DNA of 64,000 nucleotides from JAJFJD01 sp965228975 (GTDB lineage Bacteria; Pseudomonadota; Alphaproteobacteria; UBA8366): NCBI GenBank assembly GCA_965228975.1, contig OZ245851.1:4092001-4156000 (forward strand). The letters run 5' to 3'. Shown here in pieces: positions 17,881 to 25,908 of the stretch (within the stretch, counting starts at the first letter, position 1; the number at the start of each line of letters is the position of its first letter). The position numbers were made by a program, and so were the translations under genes. The notes beneath the pieces are model-generated. The model did not search any database. It saw only the letters and a program-made list of their open reading frames with translations, and was not told where the DNA came from.

Positions 17881-18522
17881 ATGGATTGGGACGTCGTCAG
17901 CCGTCTGGGCGAGATGACCGGGACGGTCGCGTTCGCGGTCACGGCCGTGCTCGCCGTCGCACCGCAACGGGTCAGCCTATTCACCGCCTGCGTCATGGGC
18001 ACCATCACGGCGGTCGGCGGCGGCACGATCCGCGACGTGATCACCGATCAGCCGGTCTTCTGGTCGCTCGACCCCACCTATATCTGGGTCGCGCTGGCGG
18101 CCAGCATCGCCGCCTTCTGGGCGCACCGGTTCTTCGCCCGGCGCAGCGTATTCCAGACGATGCTCTATCTCGACGCCCTGGGCGTGGCGCTGTTCGCGGT
18201 GCAGTCGGCCGGGACGGTTTGGCGCCTGGATTTCGGCATCCCGGTAGCACCCGTCATCCTGGGCATCGTCACGGCGATCGGCGGCGGCCTGATCCGCGAC
18301 GTGCTGGCCGGACGGCAGACGCTGTTGATGAACGAGGAAATCTACGCGGTGCCGGTCCTGCTCGGCACCAGTCTGCTGGTCGTCCTCATGTCGATCTTTC
18401 CGGACAATTGGGAGATAAATTCGGCGATCGGTTTCGCGATCATCTTCGGCATGCGCGCCGCCGCGATCCGCTGGAACTGGCGCTGGCCCGACTGGCTAAA
18501 CAGCAAGCCGGATCAGAAATAA
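17881..18522 (+). CDS. TRIC-type (UPF0126) membrane protein
   Basis: A 213-residue membrane protein of two homologous halves. Each carries the family signature: VGGGTIRDVITDQP near residue 50 and IGGGLIRDVLAGRQ near 135. Six to seven hydrophobic segments are visible, and the short C-terminal tail is basic/aromatic. Bacterial members are trimeric monovalent-cation channels related to animal TRIC proteins; older annotation calls them UPF0126 or YadS. The CCGGG/CCCGG hairpin just upstream lies in the 42-base gap after the dioxygenase gene. Physiological role here unknown. Confidence 0.88.
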   Translation: MDWDVVSRLGEMTGTVAFAVTAVLAVAPQRVSLFTACVMGTITAVGGGTIRDVITDQPVFWSLDPTYIWVALAASIAAFWAHRFFARRSVFQTMLYLDALGVALFAVQSAGTVWRLDFGIPVAPVILGIVTAIGGGLIRDVLAGRQTLLMNEEIYAVPVLLGTSLLVVLMSIFPDNWEINSAIGFAIIFGMRAAAIRWNWRWPDWLNSKPDQK

Positions 18523-18531
18523 CCGGCACGG

Positions 18532-19923
18532 CTAGTCCGGCGCCACCGTCAGCCCGACGAGCCGGTCGGCCCGGTCGAGCGTGTCCAGGTCGCGGCAGGC
18601 TGCGATCAAGTCCTGATATTGGCCTTCGGGAATCGGGATGCCGGGAATAATCGGGCTGATCCGGCGCACTTCCTCCTCGAAGTCCCAGATGAACTCGCGC
18701 CCGGTACCCGCCTTGGTCACGCTGCGGCCGTCCTTCAGATGGATCGTAACGCGCGGGCCGAACAAGGTGTGCCGGTGCGACGGGACGATGGTCACCCGCT
18801 TCATCATCTCCAACACGGCGGGCGGATCATCGGGTCCGATGCCGTGCTCGACGAACTTCAAAAGCGGGAAGGATCGCTCGACCACGCCATAGGCCGAATA
18901 GTATTGAGTGCTGCCGACCTTGGGTTCGGTGCTGCGCGCCGGGAAAGCCGGGCTGGGATACTCGGTTTCCATCCAGTTCACGACCGCCTCGACCCGTTCC
19001 ACGTCTTCCGGCCGGATGTCGTGCTCCGCGCAGAGGGCGGCGGTGACGTCCACATGCGCGATGTTGTAGCCGGCGGTCGAATAGATCCGGTAGAGCGTCT
19101 CCAGGATCATCCAATCCTTGCCGAGATTTTCGGTGATCTTGTCCAGCGAGGTGCGGTTGTCCGCCGTGAAGCTGTAGCGCAGTTCGCCCCGATTGTTGCC
19201 GGTGTAGGAGTGATAGAACCCCGCGTCGCCTTCGAGCGCCGTATCGCCGCCACGCGCGCCGTGCCGCGCGAGCGCGACTGCCAACAGCGCATTGCGTACC
19301 GCGCCGCCTTCGCGCAGCGACGTGCCGCCGCTGCGCATGTTTTCCAGATTACCGCTGGCGAGATTGACGCTTTGCGCGATGGCCGTGTGGATCTGCTCCT
19401 CATCCAGACCGCCGATTTTCGCCGCCGCCACCGCCGCGCCGAAGATGCCGAACACCGGCCCGGAATGGAACCCGCGCGACATCACGGTCGGAATGAAATC
19501 CGCCGCCATGCGCTCCATCACTTCGTAGGCCGCGACGATGCCGGTGATGTAATCCTTGCCCGATACGCCCTCGACCTCGGACGCCATCAACGCCGCCGGC
19601 AGGATGGCGCAACCCGGATGCGTCAGCATGCGGAAAGTGTCCCACTTGCCGCCGAGGAACATCAGATCCGAATTGACGTAACATGCGCCGCCCTTGGTCA
19701 GTTTCGCGCCATGCACCAGCACGGTGGCGACGCCCGCGCCGCCCGTCTCTTCCTCCTGCATCATGGCGAGCGCCCGATCGGTCTGCGGCTGGCCGTACCC
19801 CAGCAACGCGGAGGACAGACCTTGCAGAGTCAGTCCCTTGGCCCGGTCGATGACCTCCGGCGGGAGGTCGTCATACGTCAGTCCAGCCACCCAAGCGGCG
19901 AGTTCTCTGCTCATCGATGCCAT
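18532..19923 (-). CDS. MmgE/PrpD-family protein
   Basis: A 463-residue member of the family that includes 2-methylcitrate dehydratase (PrpD), MmgE and cis-aconitate decarboxylase. The all-helical N-terminal domain is recognisable (LAAWVAGLTYDDLPPEVIDRAK, abbreviated family start), along with KLTKGGACYVNSDL and later FPARSTEPKVGSTQYYSAYG. These enzymes eliminate water or CO2 from substituted dicarboxylates. It is not in a methylcitrate cluster (no prpB or prpC nearby), so propionate metabolism is unlikely. It lies downstream of the ketopantoate-reductase-type gene on the same strand (75 bases). Confidence 0.85.
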   Translation of the reverse strand: MASMSRELAAWVAGLTYDDLPPEVIDRAKGLTLQGLSSALLGYGQPQTDRALAMMQEEETGGAGVATVLVHGAKLTKGGACYVNSDLMFLGGKWDTFRMLTHPGCAILPAALMASEVEGVSGKDYITGIVAAYEVMERMAADFIPTVMSRGFHSGPVFGIFGAAVAAAKIGGLDEEQIHTAIAQSVNLASGNLENMRSGGTSLREGGAVRNALLAVALARHGARGGDTALEGDAGFYHSYTGNNRGELRYSFTADNRTSLDKITENLGKDWMILETLYRIYSTAGYNIAHVDVTAALCAEHDIRPEDVERVEAVVNWMETEYPSPAFPARSTEPKVGSTQYYSAYGVVERSFPLLKFVEHGIGPDDPPAVLEMMKRVTIVPSHRHTLFGPRVTIHLKDGRSVTKAGTGREFIWDFEEEVRRISPIIPGIPIPEGQYQDLIAACRDLDTLDRADRLVGLTVAPD

Positions 19924-19998
19924 GTTTCGTTCCGATTTCTTGTTGGCGAGGGCCCAGCGGCCGTTCCCGTCAATTCCAACGCAGAACCGCGTGCCGGG

Positions 19999-21051
19999 TC
20001 AAACCGGGATGCCCTCGATATGCGCCGGGTCCGCCTTTAGCTCGCCCCGGTCGATGCGCAACACGATCTCGGTGAGTGCCGCATGGGTCGGCGCGGGCAC
20101 GTTGACCTCCGCGCCCTTCGCGGCGATCAGGCCGTTGGTGTATTCGATCTCGGATCGCCGGCCGCGCGCCACGTCGCGCCCGACCGACGATTGCGACGGC
20201 TCGATCAGCGTGGTCATCCAATGCGCCAAGCCGGATTGCACGGTCTCGAGCGCCGCGGCATCGCCCGCCGCGGCCGCAGCCCAATCGTCCGGCGCGATGC
20301 CCAGGATCGTTCCGATGTCATAGCCGAGCGCCCGGCCGACCGCGATCGCCTCGCCGGCCAGCTTGATGCCGAGCCGGTGCGCGGTGCCGCGCTCCACATA
20401 GACCGAGCGGTTGTCCTCGCCGGTCGCCCCCAGCAACCCGTGGGTCAGGCTGTTCGTGGTCAGCTTGGTCCAGCGCTCGCCCCAGAGGTTCTGCGTCACG
20501 GCGGCGCTGTCCACGTGGCTGAGGATGTCGGCCAGTTCCTGCGCGCGGGGCGTCGTCCGGCCGTGCGGCTCGCCCACGCGAAAGACGGTGTGTTTCTTAC
20601 CGCCCGGCTGCTGGAACCGTTTGATCCGCCCGGGCGCGTAGCAATTGACGCTGATCGTACTGACGATGCAGCCTACCGTGCGATCCCATCCCGCCACGGC
20701 GGCGACCTGTTCCTCGTTCATGCCGTTCTGCATGGAGACGAGGTAGCCCTCCGGCGTCAGATACTGCAGCACCGCGCGGGCGGCCCATTCGGTGTCGAAG
20801 GACTTCGTGCAGAGGATGGCGATGTCCGCCGGAGCCTGGCTCATGGCCTGCATCTCGTGCAGATGCATCGCCGGGACCCGCACGCGGTGTTCGCCCTGCG
20901 TCCCTTCCAGGCAGAGCCCGGATGCGTTAATCGTTTCCACATGTTCCGGCCACGGGTCGAACAAGCGCACGTCCTGCCCGGCACGCGCTAAGTGCCCGCC
21001 GACATACCCCCCGACGGCGCCGGCGCCGACAATTGCTATTCGCTTAGACAT
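19999..21051 (-). CDS. Ketopantoate reductase-family protein (PanE/ApbA fold)
   Basis: A 350-residue NADP-dependent 2-ketoacid-type reductase. Evidence: the N-terminal Rossmann motif GAGAVGGYVGGHLARAG, the substrate-binding lysine in ERWTKLTTNS, and the C-terminal RSEIEYTNG segment with the acidic catalytic residue. The length exceeds E. coli PanE (about 300), so it is one of the many paralogs with unassigned substrates. AGGAGG nine bases upstream supports the start at 21051. It is divergent from the split decarboxylase genes; a role in reducing a 2-oxo acid made or consumed by them is plausible but unproven. Confidence 0.88.
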   Translation of the reverse strand: MSKRIAIVGAGAVGGYVGGHLARAGQDVRLFDPWPEHVETINASGLCLEGTQGEHRVRVPAMHLHEMQAMSQAPADIAILCTKSFDTEWAARAVLQYLTPEGYLVSMQNGMNEEQVAAVAGWDRTVGCIVSTISVNCYAPGRIKRFQQPGGKKHTVFRVGEPHGRTTPRAQELADILSHVDSAAVTQNLWGERWTKLTTNSLTHGLLGATGEDNRSVYVERGTAHRLGIKLAGEAIAVGRALGYDIGTILGIAPDDWAAAAAGDAAALETVQSGLAHWMTTLIEPSQSSVGRDVARGRRSEIEYTNGLIAAKGAEVNVPAPTHAALTEIVLRIDRGELKADPAHIEGIPV

Positions 21052-21202
21052 TCGCTGGGCCCCTCCTGCGACCCGGGCCGCGATTTGCCTACGGCCTGCC
21101 GCTTAAGCTACGACTTATCTTACGGCCCTATGGTATTCGAATTCGTCCGCCCGCCCTAACGGCGGGATTTTCACGCCGTCATTCGCAAGAAGAGGAAACC
21201 CC

Positions 21203-21721
21203 ATGAGTGATGAGCAAGCCGCCGTCCTGAGTCCCGAGAAGGTTCTCGAGCAGATGAAGAAGAACGGCGTTACCGATGTCGTCTGGCTGCCCGACAGCGA
21301 GACCAACTGGCTGTTTCTGCTGATGGAGGCCGAGCCGAGCCTCCGGCTGATCGGCGTCAGCCGCGAAGGCCACGCCTGTTCCATCGCGGCGGGACTATCC
21401 GCCGGCGGCAACACGCCGGTGGTTCTGATCCAGAACACCGGCATGATGGAATCCGGCGATTCGATCCGCGGCTGGCTGATGAGCCTGGAAATACCCGTCG
21501 TGCTGATGGTGGGGTATCGCGGCTACACGCGGCACGGCGTCAACAAAGACACGGCCGCGGACTTCACCGAGCCGTTCATCAATGCCTTCGGTTTGAAATA
21601 CTATCTCGTCGAGAATGACGGCGACGCCGAGCGCATCAGCGTTGCCTTCGAGGAAACCGAGCGCACCAAGAAACCCGTCGTCATCCTCGTCGCCGACGAG
21701 TTCCACGGCTTCAACCGATAA
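21203..21721 (+). CDS. ThDP-binding N-terminal subunit, sulfopyruvate/phosphonopyruvate decarboxylase alpha-like
   Basis: A 172-residue protein equal to the Pyr domain of ThDP enzymes. The activating Glu is in VSREGHACSIAAGLSAGG (Glu55). The segment QNTGMMESGDSIRGW corresponds to the ComD-type loop after the Pyr core. The gene is followed 15 bases later by the matching PP domain, so the enzyme is split into two chains as in archaeal and some bacterial sulfopyruvate decarboxylases (ComDE). It would decarboxylate a 2-oxo acid such as sulfopyruvate or phosphonopyruvate, or a relative. Start supported by GAGGAAA eight bases upstream. Confidence 0.82.
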   Translation: MSDEQAAVLSPEKVLEQMKKNGVTDVVWLPDSETNWLFLLMEAEPSLRLIGVSREGHACSIAAGLSAGGNTPVVLIQNTGMMESGDSIRGWLMSLEIPVVLMVGYRGYTRHGVNKDTAADFTEPFINAFGLKYYLVENDGDAERISVAFEETERTKKPVVILVADEFHGFNR

Positions 21722-21736
21722 GAAGGAGACCCGACA

Positions 21737-22315
21737 ATGATGCACACTGCCGAATTGCTGAAGGTCTACATGGAGCACCGTGGCGACGCGATCACCATCC
21801 CGGGACGCGGCGGGCGGCACTGGGTGCCGATGAGCGACGAACCCCACCGGGACGTGCCGTTGGGCGACCCGGCGATGGGTGGACATTCGGGCTTCGGGCT
21901 CGGTCTCGCCTTGGCGCAGCCGGACCGCAAGATCGTGCTGTTCGATTCCGAGGGCGACCTGTTGATGAGCATGGGAATTCTGACGACCATCGCCGAGCAG
22001 AACCCGACGAATTTCTATCACTTCATGCTCGACAACGAGTGCTACGCCACGACCGGCGGGCAACCGGTCCCGAACGCGAAGAACGTGGATTACGCCGCGA
22101 TCGCCAAGGCGTCGGGTTATCCCAAGGCGCATTCCTTCACCGAGATCGAGGACTTCACCCGCGAGTTGCCCGGCATCCTGGGCGAGACCGGCCCGGTCTT
22201 CGTCGCGCTGAAGGTCTATCCGGAAATCCAGAACGAAGCCATCGGCAAACGCCGGCCGTGGCAGGTTCGGTCGCGGACAGAAGTGGTCGGCGGGCTTCGC
22301 GACTCACTCAAATAG
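21737..22315 (+). CDS. ThDP-binding C-terminal subunit, sulfopyruvate/phosphonopyruvate decarboxylase beta-like
   Basis: A 192-residue PP domain. The ThDP-Mg motif is present with canonical spacing: Asp74 in SEGDLLMSMG and Asn100 in MLDNECYATTGG, 26 residues later. The start is set by AAGGAGAC just upstream. Together with the preceding 172-residue chain it rebuilds one decarboxylase. The presence of TauD-type dioxygenases nearby and a phosphonate operon in the window keep both sulfopyruvate and phosphonopyruvate open as substrates. The SDR gene follows after 27 bases and is probably in the same operon. Confidence 0.83.
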   Translation: MMHTAELLKVYMEHRGDAITIPGRGGRHWVPMSDEPHRDVPLGDPAMGGHSGFGLGLALAQPDRKIVLFDSEGDLLMSMGILTTIAEQNPTNFYHFMLDNECYATTGGQPVPNAKNVDYAAIAKASGYPKAHSFTEIEDFTRELPGILGETGPVFVALKVYPEIQNEAIGKRRPWQVRSRTEVVGGLRDSLK

Positions 22316-22342
22316 CGTCACGCCAACCTTAAGGAGGCTGCC

Positions 22343-23161
22343 ATGGATTTCGGTTTAGCGGGAAAGAAGGCCCTTGTCGCCGGCGGATCGCGCGGTATCG
22401 GCAAGGCGATCGCCCTCGAACTCGCGCGCGAAGGCGTCGATATGGTGCTGACCGCGCGCAGCATCGGCCCATTGGAGGAAGCCGCGAAAGAGATCGCGGC
22501 AGAAACTGGCGCAACGGTCCACGCGCTTGCCTGCGACGTGACCGACCGTGCCGCGGTCGACGCGACGGTCGATGCGGCGGCGGAAAAGCTCGGCGGACTT
22601 CACATCCTGGTCAATAGCGCCTCGTTGCCCGGCGGATCGCCCAACGCGGTCGGCCGGATCGACACCATCGTAGACGAGGATTTCCTGAACGACTTCGACA
22701 CCAAATACATGGGCGCGCTGCGTCTGACCCGCGCGGCGATCCCACACCTGAAGCAGGCGGGCTGGGGCCGCGTGATCAACATCAGCGGGACGAACTCGCG
22801 CACGCCCGGCAACCTCAGCGGCGGCGCGCGCAACACGTCGCTGGTGCATTTCACGCGGACACTGGCGATGCAGCTCGGCCGGGACGGAATCACGGTCAAC
22901 TGCATCCACCCCGGCATGACCCGGACCGAGCGAACGGCGGTGCAGCTTGCCGAGCGGTCCAAGGAAACCGGCCTGTCGCCGGAGGAACTGGAAGCGCAGG
23001 ATTACGCCGAGGACGCGCCGCGCACGAATTCGATCGGCCGCATGGTCGATGCGTCCGAGGTGGCCTATGTGGCGGTCTTCCTGGCGTCGAAACAAGCGTC
23101 GGCGATGAACGGCGAGTTGCTGATACCGAACGGCGGCGCCGGCAAGGCAGTCTGGTACTAG
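22343..23161 (+). CDS. Short-chain dehydrogenase/reductase-family protein with degenerate catalytic motif
   Basis: A 272-residue SDR with a strong AAGGAGG eight bases upstream. The cofactor motif is GGSRGIGKA (14-22) and the NSAS variant of NNAG is near 91. The central Ser is in INISGTNSR (Ser148). The usual YxxxK is not there: the aligned stretch is SGGARNTSLVHFTRTLA, with Gly and Asn where Tyr and Lys would fall. The rest (DGITVNCIHPGMTRTE, NGELLIPNGG) is well conserved. It is third in the operon with the split decarboxylase. Either an atypical enzyme using other residues or a non-catalytic or binding SDR. Confidence 0.85.
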   Translation: MDFGLAGKKALVAGGSRGIGKAIALELAREGVDMVLTARSIGPLEEAAKEIAAETGATVHALACDVTDRAAVDATVDAAAEKLGGLHILVNSASLPGGSPNAVGRIDTIVDEDFLNDFDTKYMGALRLTRAAIPHLKQAGWGRVINISGTNSRTPGNLSGGARNTSLVHFTRTLAMQLGRDGITVNCIHPGMTRTERTAVQLAERSKETGLSPEELEAQDYAEDAPRTNSIGRMVDASEVAYVAVFLASKQASAMNGELLIPNGGAGKAVWY

Positions 23162-23162
23162 G

Positions 23163-24068
23163 CTAACTTGCGGCGGCGGCCCGCTCCGGCCGTTCGCGTT
23201 CGACGGAGTTGATTTCGTCGGAAACGGTGGTCCGGTGCATGACGCGCCGTTCCGTCAGATCGTCATACGGCCGCGCCCGGTGCATCGTGCAGCGGTTATC
23301 CCACAGCACCAGATCGTGCGGCCGCCAACGGTGCCGGTAGACGAATTCCGGTTGCGTCGCGTGCTCGGTCAATTCGTCGATCAAGCGGCGGCCCTTCTCG
23401 ACCGGCCAACCGACCACATGCGTGATGTGCGAGGCGAGATAGAGCGCCTTGCGGCCGGTTGCCGGATGGGTGCGGACCAGCACTTGATTGACCGGCGGCA
23501 GCCCCGCGCGGGCCGCGTCGGTATACCCGGAAAAGCCGATCTTCTCTCGCGAATGGAAGATGCTGTGCTCGACGACCAAGTCGCCGATCTCGCGCTTCCG
23601 GTCCTCCGGCAGCGCATCGTAAGCCGCGCGCATGTCGGCAAATTCGGTGTTGCCGTCGGCCTTAGGGATTTCGCGCGCGGAGAGCAGCGAGCAGCGCGCC
23701 GGGACATGTTTGAATGTGCCGTCGGTATGCCACAGCTCGTTGGCCTTGTGGTGCATGCGGCGTTCGTCGTCCGGCGCCATCAATTCACCGTCTGGACCGA
23801 TATTCGAGATATCCGAGATATTGTGCGGCACGCGGCGCTCCGGCTGGTCTCGGTGGTACTGGGTCGCCGTGATGACCGGTCCGAACCGCGCGCTGAAGTC
23901 GACCTGCTGCGCATCGGTCACCGGCTGGTCCGGAAATACGAGGACACCGTATTGGTGGAAGGCCGTCTCGATATCGGCAAATGTCGCGGCATCGACCGGT
24001 TGCGTCAGGTCGACGCCTCGGACCTCGGCAGCGAACACCGGATGCAGCGGGGTGATGGAAATCGCCAT
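23163..24068 (-). CDS. TauD/TfdA-family Fe(II)/2-oxoglutarate dioxygenase
   Basis: A 301-residue dioxygenase. The real start is the ATG at 24068 (MAISITPLHPV); the frame stays open far upstream, but that extension is basic low-complexity noise read through the neighbouring gene. Iron ligands are in ELWHTDGTF (His114, Asp116) and WDNRCTMHRARPYD, with the Arg in RRVMHRTTV. GNTEFADMRAAYDALPEDR matches the partial gene at the window start nearly word for word, so the two are close paralogs. Substrate unknown; likely a sulfonate, aryloxy acid or similar. Confidence 0.92.
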   Translation of the reverse strand: MAISITPLHPVFAAEVRGVDLTQPVDAATFADIETAFHQYGVLVFPDQPVTDAQQVDFSARFGPVITATQYHRDQPERRVPHNISDISNIGPDGELMAPDDERRMHHKANELWHTDGTFKHVPARCSLLSAREIPKADGNTEFADMRAAYDALPEDRKREIGDLVVEHSIFHSREKIGFSGYTDAARAGLPPVNQVLVRTHPATGRKALYLASHITHVVGWPVEKGRRLIDELTEHATQPEFVYRHRWRPHDLVLWDNRCTMHRARPYDDLTERRVMHRTTVSDEINSVERERPERAAAAS

Positions 24069-24127
24069 GACGGGTCTCGCAAATCTGGAACGATAGCTAT
24101 AATGCAAGCATGGCGGGAACCGATGCG

Positions 24128-25159
24128 TTACGCAAGTTCGGCCCGGACGATGGCGGCTCCGTCGACCATTGCCTTCAACTTGCCGAAGGCCACGTCGCGC
24201 GGCAGATACTTCATGCCGCAATCGGGCGCCGCGATCAGCCGTTCCGGAGGAATATGCTTCAACGCGCCGCGCAGACGCTCCGCCACGAGTTCCGGCGTTT
24301 CGACGTCTTCCGTCCCGAGGCTGATGACCCCGAACAAAATCTTCTTGCTCGGCAGCTTCTCGAGCACGACCGGGTCGAGCGACGGCTGGGCCGCTTCCAC
24401 GGAGATGGCCTTGGCGCGGCACGCGTCGAGTTGCGGCAGAAAGGAATATCCGGTCGGTTTGTCCTTCACGACATAGGCATATCCAAAACATAGATGGACG
24501 ACGGTCGGTCCCTCGATGCCGTCGAGCGCCTGGTCGATGGCGGCGACGCCGTAGCGGTCGGCCTCTTCCGGATTTGCCTGCATATAGGGTTCGTCGATCT
24601 GGATGACATCGGCGCCGGCATTCTTCAGGTCGCGGATTTCCTCGTTTACCGCGGTGGCATAGGCAGCGATCAGGCCTTCCTGATCACCGTAGTGCTCGTC
24701 CAAGGCCAGCTTCGCCATCGTGAAGGCGCCGGGGATCGTGATCTTGATCTTTCGATGGGTGTGCGCCCGAAGAAATTCGACGTCGCGGACCTGTACCGGC
24801 CGGACGCGGCGGATCGGCCCCACCACGCGCGGCACCGGAGTCGGTTTGTTGCGCCGGTTCGGCACCATGGCGGGATTGTCCAGATCGATTCCGTCGAGCG
24901 CATTGGCAAACCGGTTGAAGTAACTTTCACGGCGGATCTCACCGTCCGACAAGATGTCCACCCCGGCCCGTTCCTGATCGTGGATCGCGGTCAGCGTCGC
25001 ATCGTCCTGCGCCTCGATCAGTTGATCTTCCGGCACGCGCCAAACCTGTTTCATACGAACCCGGGGAGGCCCGCTTCCCAGCAACACCGTCTTGTCGACC
25101 AGCCAGTCCGGCTGTGGATAACTGCCCACCAACGTCGTCGGAATCAGTTTATCGGCCAT
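24128..25159 (-). CDS. Cobalamin-independent methionine synthase C-terminal-like methyltransferase
   Basis: A 343-residue protein of the MetE C-terminal (UROD/MetE-like) barrel family, without the MetE N-terminal domain. Evidence: PTTLVGSYPQPDWL at the N-terminus, IQIDEPYMQ, VVHLCFGYAY with probable zinc ligands His and Cys, and APDCGMKYLPRD with the final Cys. Zinc-activated thiol methyltransfer is expected. Stand-alone proteins of this size are found as core methionine synthases and in xenobiotic demethylation gene sets. No metF, metH or metK lies nearby to favour methionine synthesis. 59 bases separate it from the downstream dioxygenase gene. Confidence 0.83.
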   Translation of the reverse strand: MADKLIPTTLVGSYPQPDWLVDKTVLLGSGPPRVRMKQVWRVPEDQLIEAQDDATLTAIHDQERAGVDILSDGEIRRESYFNRFANALDGIDLDNPAMVPNRRNKPTPVPRVVGPIRRVRPVQVRDVEFLRAHTHRKIKITIPGAFTMAKLALDEHYGDQEGLIAAYATAVNEEIRDLKNAGADVIQIDEPYMQANPEEADRYGVAAIDQALDGIEGPTVVHLCFGYAYVVKDKPTGYSFLPQLDACRAKAISVEAAQPSLDPVVLEKLPSKKILFGVISLGTEDVETPELVAERLRGALKHIPPERLIAAPDCGMKYLPRDVAFGKLKAMVDGAAIVRAELA

Positions 25160-25453
25160 GTCATACCCTATCCCGTTTGTACCGCTCTCTCCGCTTTAGC
25201 TCAGATTAGCGGGTTTAACCGCCTTTGCCGAATGTCGGTAGAGCCCGCGGGACACCGCCAGAACGATAACCCGTAAATTTCCATCTTTCGCGCCATCCAC
25301 GACTCGGCGTACACTTTTAGCAGGGAAGATGACGCGACGGGCGCGCACCCGACGAACCACAACAAAAAAAACCGACTGTTGAGACCGCGCCACGCGTGTG
25401 TGAACGCCGCTACGGCGGATTATTTGACCGCGCAGGAAAGGACGTTTCGCATC

Positions 25454-25906
25454 ATGGTTGCCTTCACGATCAATGGAAAACCGGCAAGCGCGACCGCCGC
25501 ACCGGACACGCCCTTGCTCTGGGTTATTCGCGAACATTTGAAACTCACCGGGACAAAGTTCGGATGCGGTGCCGGCCTATGCGGCGCCTGCACGGTGCAC
25601 GTCGACGGAAAGGCCGTACGATCCTGCCTGACCGCCGCATCGGAAGCCGACGGCAAATCGGTCACGACGATCGAAGGATTGTCGTCCGATAACAGTCACC
25701 CCCTCCAAAAAGCCTGGGTCGCCGAACAGGTGCCGCAATGCGGCTACTGTCAATCCGGGCAGATCATGAAGGCGGCGGAACTGCTGGCCACCAACAAAGC
25801 CCCCACACGCGACGAGATCGTCGCCCATATGGACGGTAACATCTGCCGTTGCGGCACCTATACGCGCATCATCGCCGCCATTCAGCGCGCGGCGCAGGAG
25901 GCATAG
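25454..25906 (+). CDS. Isoquinoline 1-oxidoreductase-type 2Fe-2S subunit (IorA-like)
   Basis: A 150-residue iron-sulfur subunit of molybdenum hydroxylases. The N-terminal plant-ferredoxin-type cluster is in CGAGLCGACTVHVDG with a later Cys (RSC); the second, helical cluster is in QCGYCQSGQIM and NICRCGTYTRI. I start at the ATG at 25454 (MVAFTINGK), with AGGAAAGGA upstream; 25 earlier in-frame codons do not match the family. It passes electrons from the molybdenum subunit encoded two bases downstream. The upstream 294-bp spacer to the MetE-like gene holds the divergent promoters, including an A-tract, and no further gene was seen. Confidence 0.92.
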   Translation: MVAFTINGKPASATAAPDTPLLWVIREHLKLTGTKFGCGAGLCGACTVHVDGKAVRSCLTAASEADGKSVTTIEGLSSDNSHPLQKAWVAEQVPQCGYCQSGQIMKAAELLATNKAPTRDEIVAHMDGNICRCGTYTRIIAAIQRAAQEA

Positions 25907-25908
25907 CC

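Noticed and set aside
18532..19923. 2-methylcitrate dehydratase (prpD) call
   Set aside because: No other methylcitrate-cycle genes are near, and the family has many members with other substrates.
18619..20040. 473-codon open frame on the plus strand
   Set aside because: Antisense to the MmgE/PrpD gene and low in recognisable motifs.
24069..24491. N-terminal extension of the dioxygenase at 23163
   Set aside because: The open frame continues upstream, but the added 141 residues are basic and overlap the MetE-like gene; the family start MAISITPLHPV is at 24068.
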